Counted from the stretch's first letter, positions 15,958 through 25,170 are shown. The stretch is DNA of 64,000 nt from Palsa-465 sp963800475 (GCA_963800475.1 CAWDAZ010000003.1:1-64000); one strand, 5' to 3'. Numbers and translations are program-made. The notes: generated from the letters alone by a model not told the origin.

Positions 15958-16534
15958 GCGGCGGAAGCGGTCGGCGGGCGCGTGCGGGATCGCGATCGTC
16001 GTCTGCGCCGGGCTCGTGGCCGGCTGCGGGAACTCGCGAACCGCCGTCCCGAGCCTGACCAGAACTGCGCCGCCAGCCGGGTTCCGGACCTTGCAGTTCC
16101 CATCCGGCGGCGTCAGCATCGCCGCGCCGCGCAGCTGGCAGGCGATCCCCCAGCGCCCACCGCTGCTCGTGACGGTTGCCTCGGGCGACGCCGTGATCGC
16201 GCTGTGGCGCTACCCGCGCAGCAGCCCACCTCCCAGCTCTCGGGAGGCACTCGCGGCGGCTCGCGCGTCGCTGCTGAACGCGATCCGAGCTCGCCAGCGA
16301 ACCATCCGCGTGGTCAATTCGCGGATCACGCGCATCGACGGTGCACCGACGATCGAGTTCAACGCGCTCGAGACGATCGGCGGTGCGCAGCGGCAGGTGC
16401 TCTCGACCCACGTGTTTCAGCCCACCGGCGAGGTCGTGCTCGAGGAGTACGCGCCGCCGGCCGTGATGAGCAGGATCCGCCACCCGCTGTTCGCGCAGGT
16501 TCGACGCTCGCTTGCGATCGCCGGCTCGGGATGA
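15944..16534 (+). CDS. Putative lipoprotein (196 aa)
   Basis: A basic N-terminus (RTERRKRS) followed by a hydrophobic stretch and a lipobox LVAGC with the acylated Cys at residue 28 indicate an outer-face membrane-anchored lipoprotein. The mature part has strand-rich segments (FPSGGVSIAAPRSWQAIP, TVASGDAVIALWRYP, FQPTGEVVLEEYAP) like PsbP- or LpqN-like domains that bind lipids or solutes; that is inference. ATG 15944 overlaps the bicupin end by 14 nt, so the two are probably co-transcribed. deoB begins 26 nt after its stop. Confidence 0.75.
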   Translation: MARTERRKRSAGACGIAIVVCAGLVAGCGNSRTAVPSLTRTAPPAGFRTLQFPSGGVSIAAPRSWQAIPQRPPLLVTVASGDAVIALWRYPRSSPPPSSREALAAARASLLNAIRARQRTIRVVNSRITRIDGAPTIEFNALETIGGAQRQVLSTHVFQPTGEVVLEEYAPPAVMSRIRHPLFAQVRRSLAIAGSG

Positions 16535-16559
16535 TCGAGCACGGCTCGGTACCGCCGGC

Positions 16560-17708
16560 ATGAGACGCGCGTTCGTGGTGGTGATGGACGCCGTCGGCGC
16601 CGGAGCGCTGCCCGACGCCGGCAGCTACGGCGACTCGGGCACCGACACGCTCGGCCACCTCGCCCAACTGACCGGCGGGCTCGAGCTGCCCACGCTCGCG
16701 CGCCTGGGGCTGGGATCGATCATGCCGCTGCGCGGCGTCGCGCCCGCCGAGCACCCGGTGCTGCACGGACGCCTCCACCCGCTCGGGCCCGGCAAGGACT
16801 CGACCGCCGGTCACTGGGAGCTGATGGGCGTCGTCCGGTCCGAGCCGCTCCCCACCTACCCTGACGGATTTCCCCCCGAGGTCGTGCGGATCGTCGCGGC
16901 GGCGGCCGGTCGCGAGTTGCTCTGCAACCGGCCGTCCAACGGGATCGAGGCGATCGAGACGTTCGGCGCCGAGCACCTGCGGACCGGCTCGCCGATCGTC
17001 TACACGAGCCAGGACTCCGTCCTCCAGATCGCCGCGCACGTCGAGGTGATCGAGCCCGAGGAGCTGTACCGGCTGTGCAGGGAGATCCGCCAGCGGCTTC
17101 CACCCGAGCACGCGGTTGGGCGCGTGATCGCGCGGCCCTTCGAGGGGTCGGAGCACGCGCTCAGGCGCACCGACGGACGGCGCGACTACTCGGTCGCGCC
17201 ACCCGCCCGAAGCTATTTGGAGGAGCTCCAGGAAGCCGGCGTGGAGGTACACGCGGTCGGCAAGGCAGGCCACCTGTTCGCCGGCGTCGGGGTGGACGTC
17301 CAGCACCCGGGCGCGACCAACGCTGTCGCGCTCGACGAGATCTCCCAGCTGATCGAGTCGCTCGACTCCGGGCTCGTGTTCGCGAACCTGATCGAGACCG
17401 ACCAGGTGCACGGTCACCGCCACGACGCAGACGGGTTTCACCGCGCGCTCCGCGAGATCGACGCGCGCGTGAGCGCCTGGCTCGAGCTGCTCGGCGACGA
17501 CGACATGCTGGTGCTCACCGCCGATCATGGATGCGACGTGAGCGCGCCGCACACCGAGCACACCCGTGAGTACGCGCCGCTGCTGGCCGCCTTCCGGGGT
17601 CATCGGTCGCGCCGTCTCGACGGGCCACTGGCCGACGTCGGCGCGAGCGCGCTCGATTGGCTGGCCGGCCGCTCGGCCCCCGAGCTGCCCGGCCGCTCGT
17701 TCATCTGA
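16560..17708 (+). CDS. deoB: Phosphopentomutase
   Basis: Interconverts (deoxy)ribose-1-phosphate and -5-phosphate in nucleoside salvage. An alkaline-phosphatase-superfamily enzyme with two-metal site residues visible in VVMDAVGAGALPDAG, STAGHWELMG (phosphorylated Ser/Thr region), NLIETDQVHGHR and LTADHGCD. The 382-aa length is close to the usual 385-400. ATG 16560 starts the canonical MRRAFVVVMD; the extension to 16512 overlaps the lipoprotein gene. It has little room for its own promoter (25 nt), so it is probably read from upstream. Confidence 0.93.
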   Translation: MRRAFVVVMDAVGAGALPDAGSYGDSGTDTLGHLAQLTGGLELPTLARLGLGSIMPLRGVAPAEHPVLHGRLHPLGPGKDSTAGHWELMGVVRSEPLPTYPDGFPPEVVRIVAAAAGRELLCNRPSNGIEAIETFGAEHLRTGSPIVYTSQDSVLQIAAHVEVIEPEELYRLCREIRQRLPPEHAVGRVIARPFEGSEHALRRTDGRRDYSVAPPARSYLEELQEAGVEVHAVGKAGHLFAGVGVDVQHPGATNAVALDEISQLIESLDSGLVFANLIETDQVHGHRHDADGFHRALREIDARVSAWLELLGDDDMLVLTADHGCDVSAPHTEHTREYAPLLAAFRGHRSRRLDGPLADVGASALDWLAGRSAPELPGRSFI

Positions 17709-17740
17709 GGATTCGGTCCCGGTTCGGGTGCGGCGGGCAC

Positions 17741-17746
17741 TACCGT
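17741..17746 (+). promoter_or_regulatory. -10-like hexamer TACCGT before mutM
   Basis: TACCGT ends 7 nt before the mutM GTG. Confidence 0.35.
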
Positions 17747-17753
17747 TGACGGC

Positions 17754-18617
17754 GTGCCCGAGCTTCCCGAGGTAGAGACGATTCGCCGGCAGCTCGCGCC
17801 CCATCTCGAGGGGCGCACGATCGTGTCCGTCGAGATCCTCGATCCGAGGTGGACGCGGCCGGAGGATCCAGCCCACGTGGCGGCCGAGCTGCTGGGCGCG
17901 ACGGTCGAGCGCGTCGACCGCCACGGCAAGTACCTGGACCTGTGGCTGTCGGGCGACCGGCATCTGCTCGTGCACCTGCGGATGACCGGGGCGCTGCTGC
18001 ACGATCCCCCCGTCGATCCGCTCCATACGCGGGTTCGGATCGAGCTGGACGACGAGCACCGGCTCGTGTACGTCGATCCCAGACGGTTCGGCACCGGCCA
18101 TCTGCTCTTGAGCTCCGTCGCCCGAGACGCGTACCTCGCGGCCCGCCTCGGCGTCGAGCCGTTCACCCCCGAGTTCACCGCCACACATCTCATCGAGCTC
18201 GCCCAGGGGCGCAAGCTGCCGGTCAAGGCGTTCTTGCTCGACCAGCGGCGGATCGCGGGCGTCGGAAACATCTACGCCGACGAGGCGCTGTTTCGCGCCG
18301 GGATCCACCCGCTGCGCCCGGCGGGCCGGCTGACGCGGGCCCAGTGGACCGCGCTCCATGACGCGATCGAGGATGCGCTCGCCGCGGGAATCGACGCGAA
18401 GGGCGCCTCAATCGACGACTTCCGCCACGTCGACGGCGCCCGCGGATCGTTCCAAGACCGGTTCCTGGTGCACACGCGGGCGGGCGAGCCGTGCCCGCGG
18501 TGCGGGCGTTCCGTGCGCAAGCTCGTCGTCGGCGGGCGCGGGACGTATGTGTGCGAGCACTGCCAGCCGCGCCCGCGAACATCCCGGCGCCCGCGCCGGG
18601 CTCCCCTCCGGACCTGA
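17754..18617 (+). CDS. mutM: Formamidopyrimidine-DNA glycosylase
   Basis: Base-excision repair glycosylase/lyase that removes 8-oxoguanine and Fapy lesions. The start PELPEVETIRRQL includes the catalytic Pro1-Glu2 after Met removal. KYLDLWLSGDRHLLVHLRMTG holds the conserved Lys of the family, and LPVKAFLLDQRRIAGVGNIYADEALF is the helix-two-turn-helix. A C-terminal four-Cys zinc finger (CPRCG...CEHCQ) binds DNA. The 287-aa length includes a short Arg/Pro-rich tail. GTG 17754 lies 7 nt after TACCGT. No second DNA repair gene is fused to it. Confidence 0.95.
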   Translation: MPELPEVETIRRQLAPHLEGRTIVSVEILDPRWTRPEDPAHVAAELLGATVERVDRHGKYLDLWLSGDRHLLVHLRMTGALLHDPPVDPLHTRVRIELDDEHRLVYVDPRRFGTGHLLLSSVARDAYLAARLGVEPFTPEFTATHLIELAQGRKLPVKAFLLDQRRIAGVGNIYADEALFRAGIHPLRPAGRLTRAQWTALHDAIEDALAAGIDAKGASIDDFRHVDGARGSFQDRFLVHTRAGEPCPRCGRSVRKLVVGGRGTYVCEHCQPRPRTSRRPRRAPLRT

Positions 18618-18678
18618 TTTCGGAGCGCCGAACGACCAGATCAGCCCGGCTCCCCCGCGGCGCGGCGGACGCTGCGGC

Positions 18679-18933
18679 TCAGGCGGCCAGCAGGCCCGTC
18701 AGGCGGCCTTCGCGATCGGCGGCAAGCAGCTCCCTGAAACCGCCGATCGGCTCGTCGCCGATCACGATCTGCGGGAACGAGAACATCCCCGTGACGCGCT
18801 GGAGCTCGGCCCGGCCGTCCGGGTCGCGTGCCAGATTGACCTCCCGATATCCGATCCCGCGCCGCTCGAGCAGCGTCTTGGCGCTCACGCACAGCGAGCA
18901 GCGATCGGTCGTGTACACGGTGACGTTCTTCAT
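18679..18933 (-). CDS. Glutaredoxin-like thioredoxin-fold protein (84 aa)
   Basis: A small redox protein. The active-site motif is CSLC (TTDRCSLCVSAK, residues 12-15) where glutaredoxins usually have CPYC. TGMFSFPQIVIGDEPIGGF has the cis-Pro and glycine-rich binding strand. ATG 18933 gives 84 aa, the normal size for glutaredoxin/NrdH-type proteins, with TATACT 10 nt upstream; the long frame to 20004 is an antisense artefact over recO. It lies divergent from recO with 72 nt between starts. The partner (mycothiol, thioredoxin reductase or other) cannot be told. Confidence 0.85.
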   Translation of the reverse strand: MKNVTVYTTDRCSLCVSAKTLLERRGIGYREVNLARDPDGRAELQRVTGMFSFPQIVIGDEPIGGFRELLAADREGRLTGLLAA

Positions 18934-18943
18934 TGCTTCAGAA

Positions 18944-18949
18944 AGTATA
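18944..18949 (-). promoter_or_regulatory. -10-like hexamer TATACT for the glutaredoxin gene
   Basis: Read on the minus strand TATACT ends 10 nt before the ATG (18933). It is the closest match to TATAAT noted in this window. Confidence 0.4.
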
Positions 18950-19005
18950 GCTTGGCACGGGGCGCCGGCCGCGGCGCGCTCGAGTGCCGCGCGTCCGGGG
19001 GGATT

Positions 19006-19731
19006 GTGCCCGGTCTGCTGAAAACCGAAGCGGTCGTCCTGCGCTCGATCCGCTACGGCGAAGCCGATCGGATCCTGCACCTGTACACCCCGCACCACGG
19101 GCGGGTGGGCGCGATCGCCAAGGGCGTGCGCCGAGCGCGCAGCCGGTTCGGCGCCCGCCTGGAGCCGTTCTTCCACCTCCGCGCCGGGCTGCACGAAGGG
19201 CGCGGAGAGCTGCTCACGGTCACGAGCGCCGACACGATCTCGGCCCACGCGGGTCTGCGCGATCACGCCGCGACCCTCGATGCCGCGGCGCTTGCGTGTG
19301 ACGCCGTCTCGCGCCTGTTCGAGAGCGCGGAGCCGCACCCCGAGGTGTTCCGGCTGCTGTGCAACGAGCTGGCGCTGCTGAGCGCCGATCCGAGCCACGC
19401 GCGGCCCGCCAACGGGCTCGCGTTCCGCCTCAAGCTGTTGCTGGCCGCCGGCGTGCTCCCGCAGCTCGCCACGTGCGCGGCGTGCGGGTCCCCGGAGCAT
19501 CTGCGCGGTTTCTCCGCCGCCGCGGGAGGCGTCGTCTGCAGCGCCCACGAGGCGGCCGCGTTCCCGCTCAGCGAGGATTCCTACCGGTTCCTGGTCGGCG
19601 CGCTCGGCAGCCCGCTCGCCGAGACTCCCGAGGCCCCCGAGCTGGCGCTCCGGCAGGCCGAGCGCGCGATCGCCGAGACCGCCGAGCACCACGCGCACGT
19701 GCGGTTGCGGCGGTTGCTGCGGACCGGCTAG
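19006..19731 (+). CDS. recO: DNA repair protein RecO
   Basis: Mediator that with RecR loads RecA on single-stranded DNA. The N-terminal OB-fold reads LLKTEAVVLRSIRYGEADRILHLYTPHHGRVGAIAKGVRR. A helical domain follows, with CAACG and a VCSAH segment that could form the family zinc site (one CxxC plus Cys/His). The length of 241 aa is usual. GTG 19006 is the start that gives the canonical N-terminus; the longer frame from 18358 lies across mutM and the glutaredoxin gene. Its TAG stop shares bases with the stop of the convergent membrane protein gene (CTAG at 19728-19731). Confidence 0.93.
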   Translation: MPGLLKTEAVVLRSIRYGEADRILHLYTPHHGRVGAIAKGVRRARSRFGARLEPFFHLRAGLHEGRGELLTVTSADTISAHAGLRDHAATLDAAALACDAVSRLFESAEPHPEVFRLLCNELALLSADPSHARPANGLAFRLKLLLAAGVLPQLATCAACGSPEHLRGFSAAAGGVVCSAHEAAAFPLSEDSYRFLVGALGSPLAETPEAPELALRQAERAIAETAEHHAHVRLRRLLRTG

Positions 19732-22040
19732 ATCAGCCTGCGGCCGACCAGCAGCCAGCCGCATCCGAGCAGGAGTCCCACGACGCTCCAGAGGATGTAG
19801 GGCGGCTCGTATCCGAAGTTGACCGTGTGGGCGCCCGCCGGCATGCCGATCGCCTGGAACAGGCCGCCCGTGGTCCGGATCGGGACCCCACGCCCGTCGA
19901 TCGTCGCGCTCCACCCGGGCAGGTTGGTCTCGCGCCTGATGAGCGTCCCCGGGGAGCTGCACGAGACCCGCGCGCTCGTGCGTCCGGAGGCGGACACCGC
20001 GCACCCTGCGGAGGCGGTGAAGTACGGGTCGGAGCCGGACAGCGTGTAGATCCAGGTGCTCGGAGTGCGGAGCACGAGCATGAACCCGTCCTGACTCTCC
20101 GGCAGCGTCTGCCCGGCCGGCGTCAATACGTACCTCACGCTCGCGGCGCGGTAGCCGGCGAGGTTCCGCTCCAGCTCCTGTTCAGGCGACGGCCCGAACC
20201 ACGAGCGGCCGCCGCCGAAGTTCCCGACGAACACCGTCGGGTCGACGACCCGGTCGAGCCGCGCGTTCACGTACCGCTGGAACCGCGACGGGATCGGGAG
20301 GTCGTTGATGTTGAGCGACCCGACGCCGAAGTACGAGCCGTAGTTCGGCGCCAGCGGACCGAGCGTGAAGAACCTCGAGCTGCCGAGGTGACGCTGGAGA
20401 TACGCGACGGGCGCGGTGTCGACGGTCACGCTCCGCGGAGCCGAGAGCTCGGGGATCACGAACAGCGCGCAGGCGTCGATCGCCAGCAGCGCCGACAGGA
20501 CGCGGATCCTGGCGCTCCGGCTCTTGACCAGCGCGCACGCGGCGGCGGCGATCACCACCAGCGCCCCCCACGCCACCGCCACCGCGAAGTACGGGCGCTG
20601 GCTGAACCGCGCCTCGAGCTGCCCGATCAGCGACTGCGCGCCGATCGCCGCCGCCGCGACGAGCACGAGCCCCGCGCCGGCGGCGAGCAGCAGGCGACGG
20701 CGCCAGTCCGGAGCCCGGGCCAGGTCGTCGATCCCGAGCGCCGCCAGCAGGATCACCGCCAGCTCGAGGGAGGCCGTCGCGTAGCGGAAGAAGGCGACCC
20801 GAGACATGCCGGGCAGCACGCCCAGCACATGGCCGAGCAGCGGTGGCTCGCCGTACATCCGCGCGAACACGAGCACGATCCAGGCGGCCAGCACGATCCG
20901 CAGACCCCGGCGGCCACGCGAGAAGATCCCGAGCAGCGCGAACAGCAGCAGCGACGTGTCCAAGTAGCCGCCCACTGATCCCCACAGGCTCGACATCACC
21001 AGGCCGCGGCCCGCGAAGTCGAAGATCGGGCCGAACGCGTACGGGAGCACGAGCTGGGGGAGGATCTGCGGCGGGAGGTGCGCGGAGCCGAGCGTGGCGC
21101 CCCGGTGGAGCCCGAGGTCGCCGTGGCTCACGTAGTCGATCGCCGCGACAATCAGCGGCGCGGCCAGCAGCGCCCCGCATGCCGCGCCGGCGGCGGCCTT
21201 CCCGAGCAGGCTCGCAAGCCGGTCGCGTCCCACCGAGGAGCACCGCCAGCCCAACCACAGGACGGCCAGCAGCGCGTCGATGTAGGCGACCTCCGGGAAC
21301 CCCGCGTAGAACGACAGCGCGAGCGCCACTGCGATCAGCCACCAGCCGCCGCGGCGGCGCTCGGTGCACGCGGAGTAGGCGAGCTCGACCCCGAGCAGCA
21401 GCAGCGGCAGAAACGCGACCGGGTTGACGGTCGCGTGGGAAAGCCAGGCGAACGTGCCGTTCAGCGCGAACGCGATCCCGGCGGCCGCGGCCGCCCAGCG
21501 GCCGACCGAGATCCGGCGCAACAGCAGATACGTGGCGATCCCGGCCACGATCTCGAGCAGCATGTGCTCGTAGAGCTGCCCGTTCGCGAGCAGCGTGAGC
21601 AGCGTCGGAGGGAAGAACGCCGCCGACTGCATCTCGCCGGCGAGCGGCGTGCCGGTGCCCTCGTACGGATTCCACCAGGGGGCGTGGAGGTGGACCACGT
21701 CGAGCGCGGCGCGATGGCTCACCGCCTGGGAGATGAACCCGTTGTTGGGATCGATCGTGGGCTGGCCGCCGAGCGGCCCGGGGGTGACGGCGCTGATCAG
21801 GCCGCTACGCGGGCCCATCGGGTTGGGGTCGAATAGCCCGAGCAGGTACAGCAGATGGGCGACGATGACCGCGCCCGCGATCGCGAGCATCGCCCAGGTA
21901 TCGGGCGGGACGCCCGCCGCCGCCTCGCGCAGGCGCCTGCTGCGGCGCGCCCGGCCCGTCGGCGCGTCGATGCTTGCTTGGGCGCCGGCGGCCACGGCGC
22001 CGCAGCTTAGCCGCCACCGAGCGGCCCGGCCGCCCGTCAC
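19728..22040 (-). CDS. YfhO-like polytopic membrane protein (about 770 aa)
   Basis: A large membrane protein, probably 12-14 transmembrane helices in the N-terminal two thirds, followed by a 200-aa extracytoplasmic domain and a last helix near the C-terminus (LWSVVGLLLGCGWLLVGRRLI). It matches the layout of YfhO-type proteins, which move sugars onto teichoic-acid-type polymers in Gram-positives, and of GT-C glycosyltransferases. Phrases typical of these proteins include a LFDPNPMGPRSG loop after the first helix and GFPEVAY. GTG 22040 gives a cytoplasmic tail of 50 residues; a later start is possible. It is convergent with recO and divergent from dgt. Donor and acceptor are unknown. Confidence 0.7.
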   Translation of the reverse strand: MTGGRAARWRLSCGAVAAGAQASIDAPTGRARRSRRLREAAAGVPPDTWAMLAIAGAVIVAHLLYLLGLFDPNPMGPRSGLISAVTPGPLGGQPTIDPNNGFISQAVSHRAALDVVHLHAPWWNPYEGTGTPLAGEMQSAAFFPPTLLTLLANGQLYEHMLLEIVAGIATYLLLRRISVGRWAAAAAGIAFALNGTFAWLSHATVNPVAFLPLLLLGVELAYSACTERRRGGWWLIAVALALSFYAGFPEVAYIDALLAVLWLGWRCSSVGRDRLASLLGKAAAGAACGALLAAPLIVAAIDYVSHGDLGLHRGATLGSAHLPPQILPQLVLPYAFGPIFDFAGRGLVMSSLWGSVGGYLDTSLLLFALLGIFSRGRRGLRIVLAAWIVLVFARMYGEPPLLGHVLGVLPGMSRVAFFRYATASLELAVILLAALGIDDLARAPDWRRRLLLAAGAGLVLVAAAAIGAQSLIGQLEARFSQRPYFAVAVAWGALVVIAAAACALVKSRSARIRVLSALLAIDACALFVIPELSAPRSVTVDTAPVAYLQRHLGSSRFFTLGPLAPNYGSYFGVGSLNINDLPIPSRFQRYVNARLDRVVDPTVFVGNFGGGRSWFGPSPEQELERNLAGYRAASVRYVLTPAGQTLPESQDGFMLVLRTPSTWIYTLSGSDPYFTASAGCAVSASGRTSARVSCSSPGTLIRRETNLPGWSATIDGRGVPIRTTGGLFQAIGMPAGAHTVNFGYEPPYILWSVVGLLLGCGWLLVGRRLI

Positions 22041-22062
22041 GGCTTCGTTACGAACCCGGCCG

Positions 22063-22076
22063 CCGACCTTGGTCGG
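22063..22076. promoter_or_regulatory. 14-bp perfect dyad CCGACCTTGGTCGG upstream of dgt
   Basis: Six-base arms CCGACC/GGTCGG with a TT spacer lie 3 nt before a CAGAAT hexamer (22080-22085), which itself ends 7 nt before the dgt GTG at 22093. The site is also 22 nt from the divergent membrane protein's start. It could be an operator for either gene. Confidence 0.35.
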
Positions 22077-22092
22077 TGTCAGAATCGGCTAC

Positions 22093-23148
22093 GTGGCGGA
22101 GCATTCGCTGACAGTCGGGCACGCGCATCCGAGCGGTCCCGTCGCGGACCGGTTCGAGGCTCGTATCCGGGCGCGCGAGGAGCGCGAGCTGTCGTCACTC
22201 GCGGTGCGCTCGTATCCGGCGACCCGCGAGCGTCCGGAGCCCGATTGCGGGCTTCGCACCCCGTTACAGCGCGACCGCGACCGGATCGTCCACAGCAAGG
22301 CGTTCCGCCGTCTGAAGCACAAGACCCAGGTGTTCGTCGCGCCCACCGGGGATCACTACCGCACGCGGCTCACGCACACGCTCGAGGTCGCCCAGATCTC
22401 GCGGACCGTGGCACGGGCGCTGGCGCTGAACGAGGATCTGGTCGAGGCGATCGGGCTCGGGCACGACCTCGGTCACCCGCCGTTCGGCCACATCGGCGAA
22501 GAGGTGCTCGATCGATGCCTGACGGAGCGGTTCGGCTCCTCGTTCAAGCATCACGAGCAGTCGCTGCGCGTCGTCGACACACTCGAACGCGACGGCCAGG
22601 GCCTGAACCTCAATGCGCCGGTTCGGGACGGGATCGTCAGCCACTCGGGGAGAGCGCCCGAGCCGGCCACGCTCGAGGGGTGGATCGTGCGGCTGATGGA
22701 CCGCGTCGCGTACGTCAACCACGACATCGACGATGCGCTGCGGGCCGGGCTGATCGCTTCGAGTGATCTTCCGCCCCGGCCGATCGAGGTGCTCGGCGAC
22801 ACCGGGACGCGGCGGATCGACACGCTCGTGCACGATCTCGTCGAGCACTCGGAGGCGGCCGGGGAAATCATCCAGAGCGAGCCAATTGGCGGCGCGATGG
22901 CCGAGCTGCGCGCGTTCATGTTCGAGCGCGTGTACCTCGGGCCGGAGGCGACCCGCGAGCACGCGAAGATCAAGCTGGTCGTCGGTGCGCTGTTCGACCA
23001 CTACTGCGACCATCCCGAGGAGATCCCGGATTCGATTCCGGCCGGAGAGGTGTCGCGCCGGGTGACCGACTACATCGCGGGGATGACCGACCGCTTCTGC
23101 ATCCGGGCATTCGAGGCGCTGAGCGTCCCTGTCGCGTTCGCCCCGTGA
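22093..23148 (+). CDS. dgt: dGTP triphosphohydrolase-like HD protein
   Basis: Removes triphosphate from dGTP or other dNTPs, trimming pools. The HD metal site is spread over HTLEVAQISRTVARAL (His), GLGHDLGHPPFGHIGE (His-Asp) and a later Asp (DRVAYVNHDIDDAL). The N-terminus has the family DCGLRTPLQRDRDRIVHSKAFRRLKHKTQVF region. GTG 22093 gives 351 aa; an in-frame TTG at 22069 is possible but would place the CAGAAT hexamer inside the gene. dnaG starts 10 nt after its stop, and dgt-dnaG is a common actinobacterial pairing. It is the shorter, non-E. coli type. Confidence 0.9.
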   Translation: MAEHSLTVGHAHPSGPVADRFEARIRAREERELSSLAVRSYPATRERPEPDCGLRTPLQRDRDRIVHSKAFRRLKHKTQVFVAPTGDHYRTRLTHTLEVAQISRTVARALALNEDLVEAIGLGHDLGHPPFGHIGEEVLDRCLTERFGSSFKHHEQSLRVVDTLERDGQGLNLNAPVRDGIVSHSGRAPEPATLEGWIVRLMDRVAYVNHDIDDALRAGLIASSDLPPRPIEVLGDTGTRRIDTLVHDLVEHSEAAGEIIQSEPIGGAMAELRAFMFERVYLGPEATREHAKIKLVVGALFDHYCDHPEEIPDSIPAGEVSRRVTDYIAGMTDRFCIRAFEALSVPVAFAP

Positions 23149-23158
23149 GCGTGGGCGG

Positions 23159-24958
23159 GTGACTCGCTACACCGCCGACTCCCGCGATCGCGTCCGCGAC
23201 GCGGTCGACATGGTCGCGCTCGTGTCCGCCCGTACGGAGCTGCGCCGCGCCGGTGCCAACAGCTACTTCGGACGCTGCCCGTTCCACGACGAGCGGACCG
23301 CGTCGTTCCACGTCAGCCCCGACGAGCGGCTCTACCACTGCTTCGGCTGCCAGGCCTCCGGCGACCCGTTCAAGTTCGTGATGGAGACCGAGGGACTCGA
23401 CTTCAAGGGGGCGCTCGAGTCGCTCGCGAAGCGGTTCGGGGTGCAGCTCCAGACCGAGGCCGAAGATCCGGCGGCTGCAGCGCGCCGCGAGCGGCGCGAC
23501 CGGCTGCACTCGCTGCTCGGCCGCGCTGCCGCCTACTACGCGCGCTACCTGGCGGAGTCGGGCGAGGCCGCGCAGGCGCGCGAGTACCTGGCCGCGCGCG
23601 GCTTCACCGACGAGACGCTGAGGGCGTTTCGGGTCGGATACGCGCCCAGCGCCTGGGACCGGATGCTGCTCGCGTCGCGGAAGGCCGGCTACAGCGACGA
23701 GGAACTGCGGGACGTCGGTCTCGCGCAGCGCTCGAAGACGCGGCAGGGGAGCGTTTACGACCGGTTCCGGGAGCGGATCATGTTCCCCGCGGCAGACGCA
23801 CGAGGAAGGGTGCTCGGCTTCGGCGCGCGAGCGATGCGCGACAACCAGCAGCCGAAGTACCTGAACACCTCCGACGGCGAGCTGTACCACAAGCGCAGCG
23901 TGCTGTTCGGGATCGACCTGGCGCGGCCGGCGGCGTCAAAGGCGGGGCGGATGATCCTCGTCGAGGGATACACGGATGTGCTCGCGCTGCACCAGGCGGG
24001 GCTCACGAACGTCGTCGCGATCATGGGCACGTCGCTGACCGAGGAGCAGGTCGCCGAGCTCGAGCGGGTGGTCGGAAGGTGGGATGTGACGAACCCGAGT
24101 CGGGGCGTCCTCGATCTCTGCCTTGATGCCGATCGGGCCGGCCAGCAGGCGATGCTGCGAGCTGCCCAGCTCACGGAAGACCGTGGGCTGCGGCTGCGGA
24201 TGGTCCCGCTGCCCGAGGGAATGGATCCCGCTGACCTGATCCAGGAGGAGGGCGCCGAAGGGCTGCGTGAGCGGGTCGAGGGGTCGGTGCTGTTCGTCAA
24301 ATTTCACGTCGAAAGGGTTCTGGAGAGCTGGGACGGGACGGCGGAGGACCGCGATCGGGTTGTCGCCGAGCTGGCGCCAGCGCTCAAGCTCGACGCCTAC
24401 GCGGGCACCCTTCGTGAAGAGCTCCCCAGGAGGATCTCCAACAGCCTCGACCTCTCTCCGGCTCGGCTTGGCGAGCTGCTGCAAGCCGCCGGGTCGGGCA
24501 AGGTCGTGCCCGGGACCCGCCGGCCCGCCGCTGCCGACACGATGGATCCCGCCGTACGCACCGAACGGGCCTTTCTGGTCCTGTGCATCGCGCTGCCCCA
24601 GGCGGGGCGTCACGCACTGGGAGCGATCGATCCCGAGCTCCATTTGACCAGCGAGCCGCTTCGGCGAGCTGCGCGGAGTCTGGCCGGGCAGACGGAGATG
24701 CCGCTTTCGGGGCTGCCGGAGGACGATGAGGACCTAGCGCGCGTGATGAACGATCTTGTTGAGCGCGCCGGGCGAGCGAGACAAGTCACACCCGAGCAGC
24801 TCGAGCAGCAGCGGCTGCTGCTCGAGCGCGCGCGGCTCGAACGCGCGATCCGCCGCGCGCGCGAGCAGGGAGACTCGGGGATCGAGCTCGCACGCGAGCA
24901 GCAGAACGTCCTCGACGCGATCCACGCGATCGACGTGCGGATCGAGAAGGCCGTGTAG
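23159..24958 (+). CDS. dnaG: DNA primase
   Basis: Makes RNA primers at the replication fork. The N-terminal CHC2 zinc finger (CPFHDERTASFHV...HCFGCQASG) lies at about residues 40-65. The TOPRIM domain has LVEGYTDVLALHQAG and a DADRAGQQA acid pair, separated by a slightly longer loop (VGRWDVTNPSRG) than in E. coli. The C-terminal helicase-interacting domain is Glu/Arg-rich, ending in a coil (LEQQRLLLERARLERAIRR). GTG 23159 follows dgt by 10 nt. The usual neighbour rpoD does not follow; a tRNA gene does. Confidence 0.95.
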   Translation: MTRYTADSRDRVRDAVDMVALVSARTELRRAGANSYFGRCPFHDERTASFHVSPDERLYHCFGCQASGDPFKFVMETEGLDFKGALESLAKRFGVQLQTEAEDPAAAARRERRDRLHSLLGRAAAYYARYLAESGEAAQAREYLAARGFTDETLRAFRVGYAPSAWDRMLLASRKAGYSDEELRDVGLAQRSKTRQGSVYDRFRERIMFPAADARGRVLGFGARAMRDNQQPKYLNTSDGELYHKRSVLFGIDLARPAASKAGRMILVEGYTDVLALHQAGLTNVVAIMGTSLTEEQVAELERVVGRWDVTNPSRGVLDLCLDADRAGQQAMLRAAQLTEDRGLRLRMVPLPEGMDPADLIQEEGAEGLRERVEGSVLFVKFHVERVLESWDGTAEDRDRVVAELAPALKLDAYAGTLREELPRRISNSLDLSPARLGELLQAAGSGKVVPGTRRPAAADTMDPAVRTERAFLVLCIALPQAGRHALGAIDPELHLTSEPLRRAARSLAGQTEMPLSGLPEDDEDLARVMNDLVERAGRARQVTPEQLEQQRLLLERARLERAIRRAREQGDSGIELAREQQNVLDAIHAIDVRIEKAV

Positions 24959-25170
24959 GGCCGGGGCGCGACGGCACGGCGAGGAGCAATGGGTCCGTGC
25001 GTCACCGGGCCTCCTCAGCGTCGAGATGACGTGTCGTCGGCACGGTGTGACGGACTTCATTATGCGTGCTGCTATGCGCAAACTGTCACGCCGAAGTGGA
25101 GGATGGCTCAGTGTCCGTACCGCTAGAGTTCTCCGCGGCGACCCCGCCCCGGATCGCCAATACACCGCAA
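24959..25170. other. Intergenic region between dnaG and tRNA-Asn
   Basis: A 212-bp stretch with no convincing gene. A TAGAGT hexamer at 25124-25129 is 41 nt before the tRNA 5' end and could be its -10. No T-tract terminator was seen after dnaG. Confidence 0.4.

Noticed and set aside
16359..18359. 666-codon minus-strand frame over deoB and mutM
   Set aside because: Antisense to two well-conserved genes.
19728..19731. Shared CTAG at the recO / YfhO-like stops as a special signal
   Set aside because: CTAG is palindromic, so convergent TAG stops overlap naturally; no further structure was seen.
24959..25170. Small frames after dnaG (for example from 24756 to 25208)
   Set aside because: They run into the tRNA gene and have no homology-like features.
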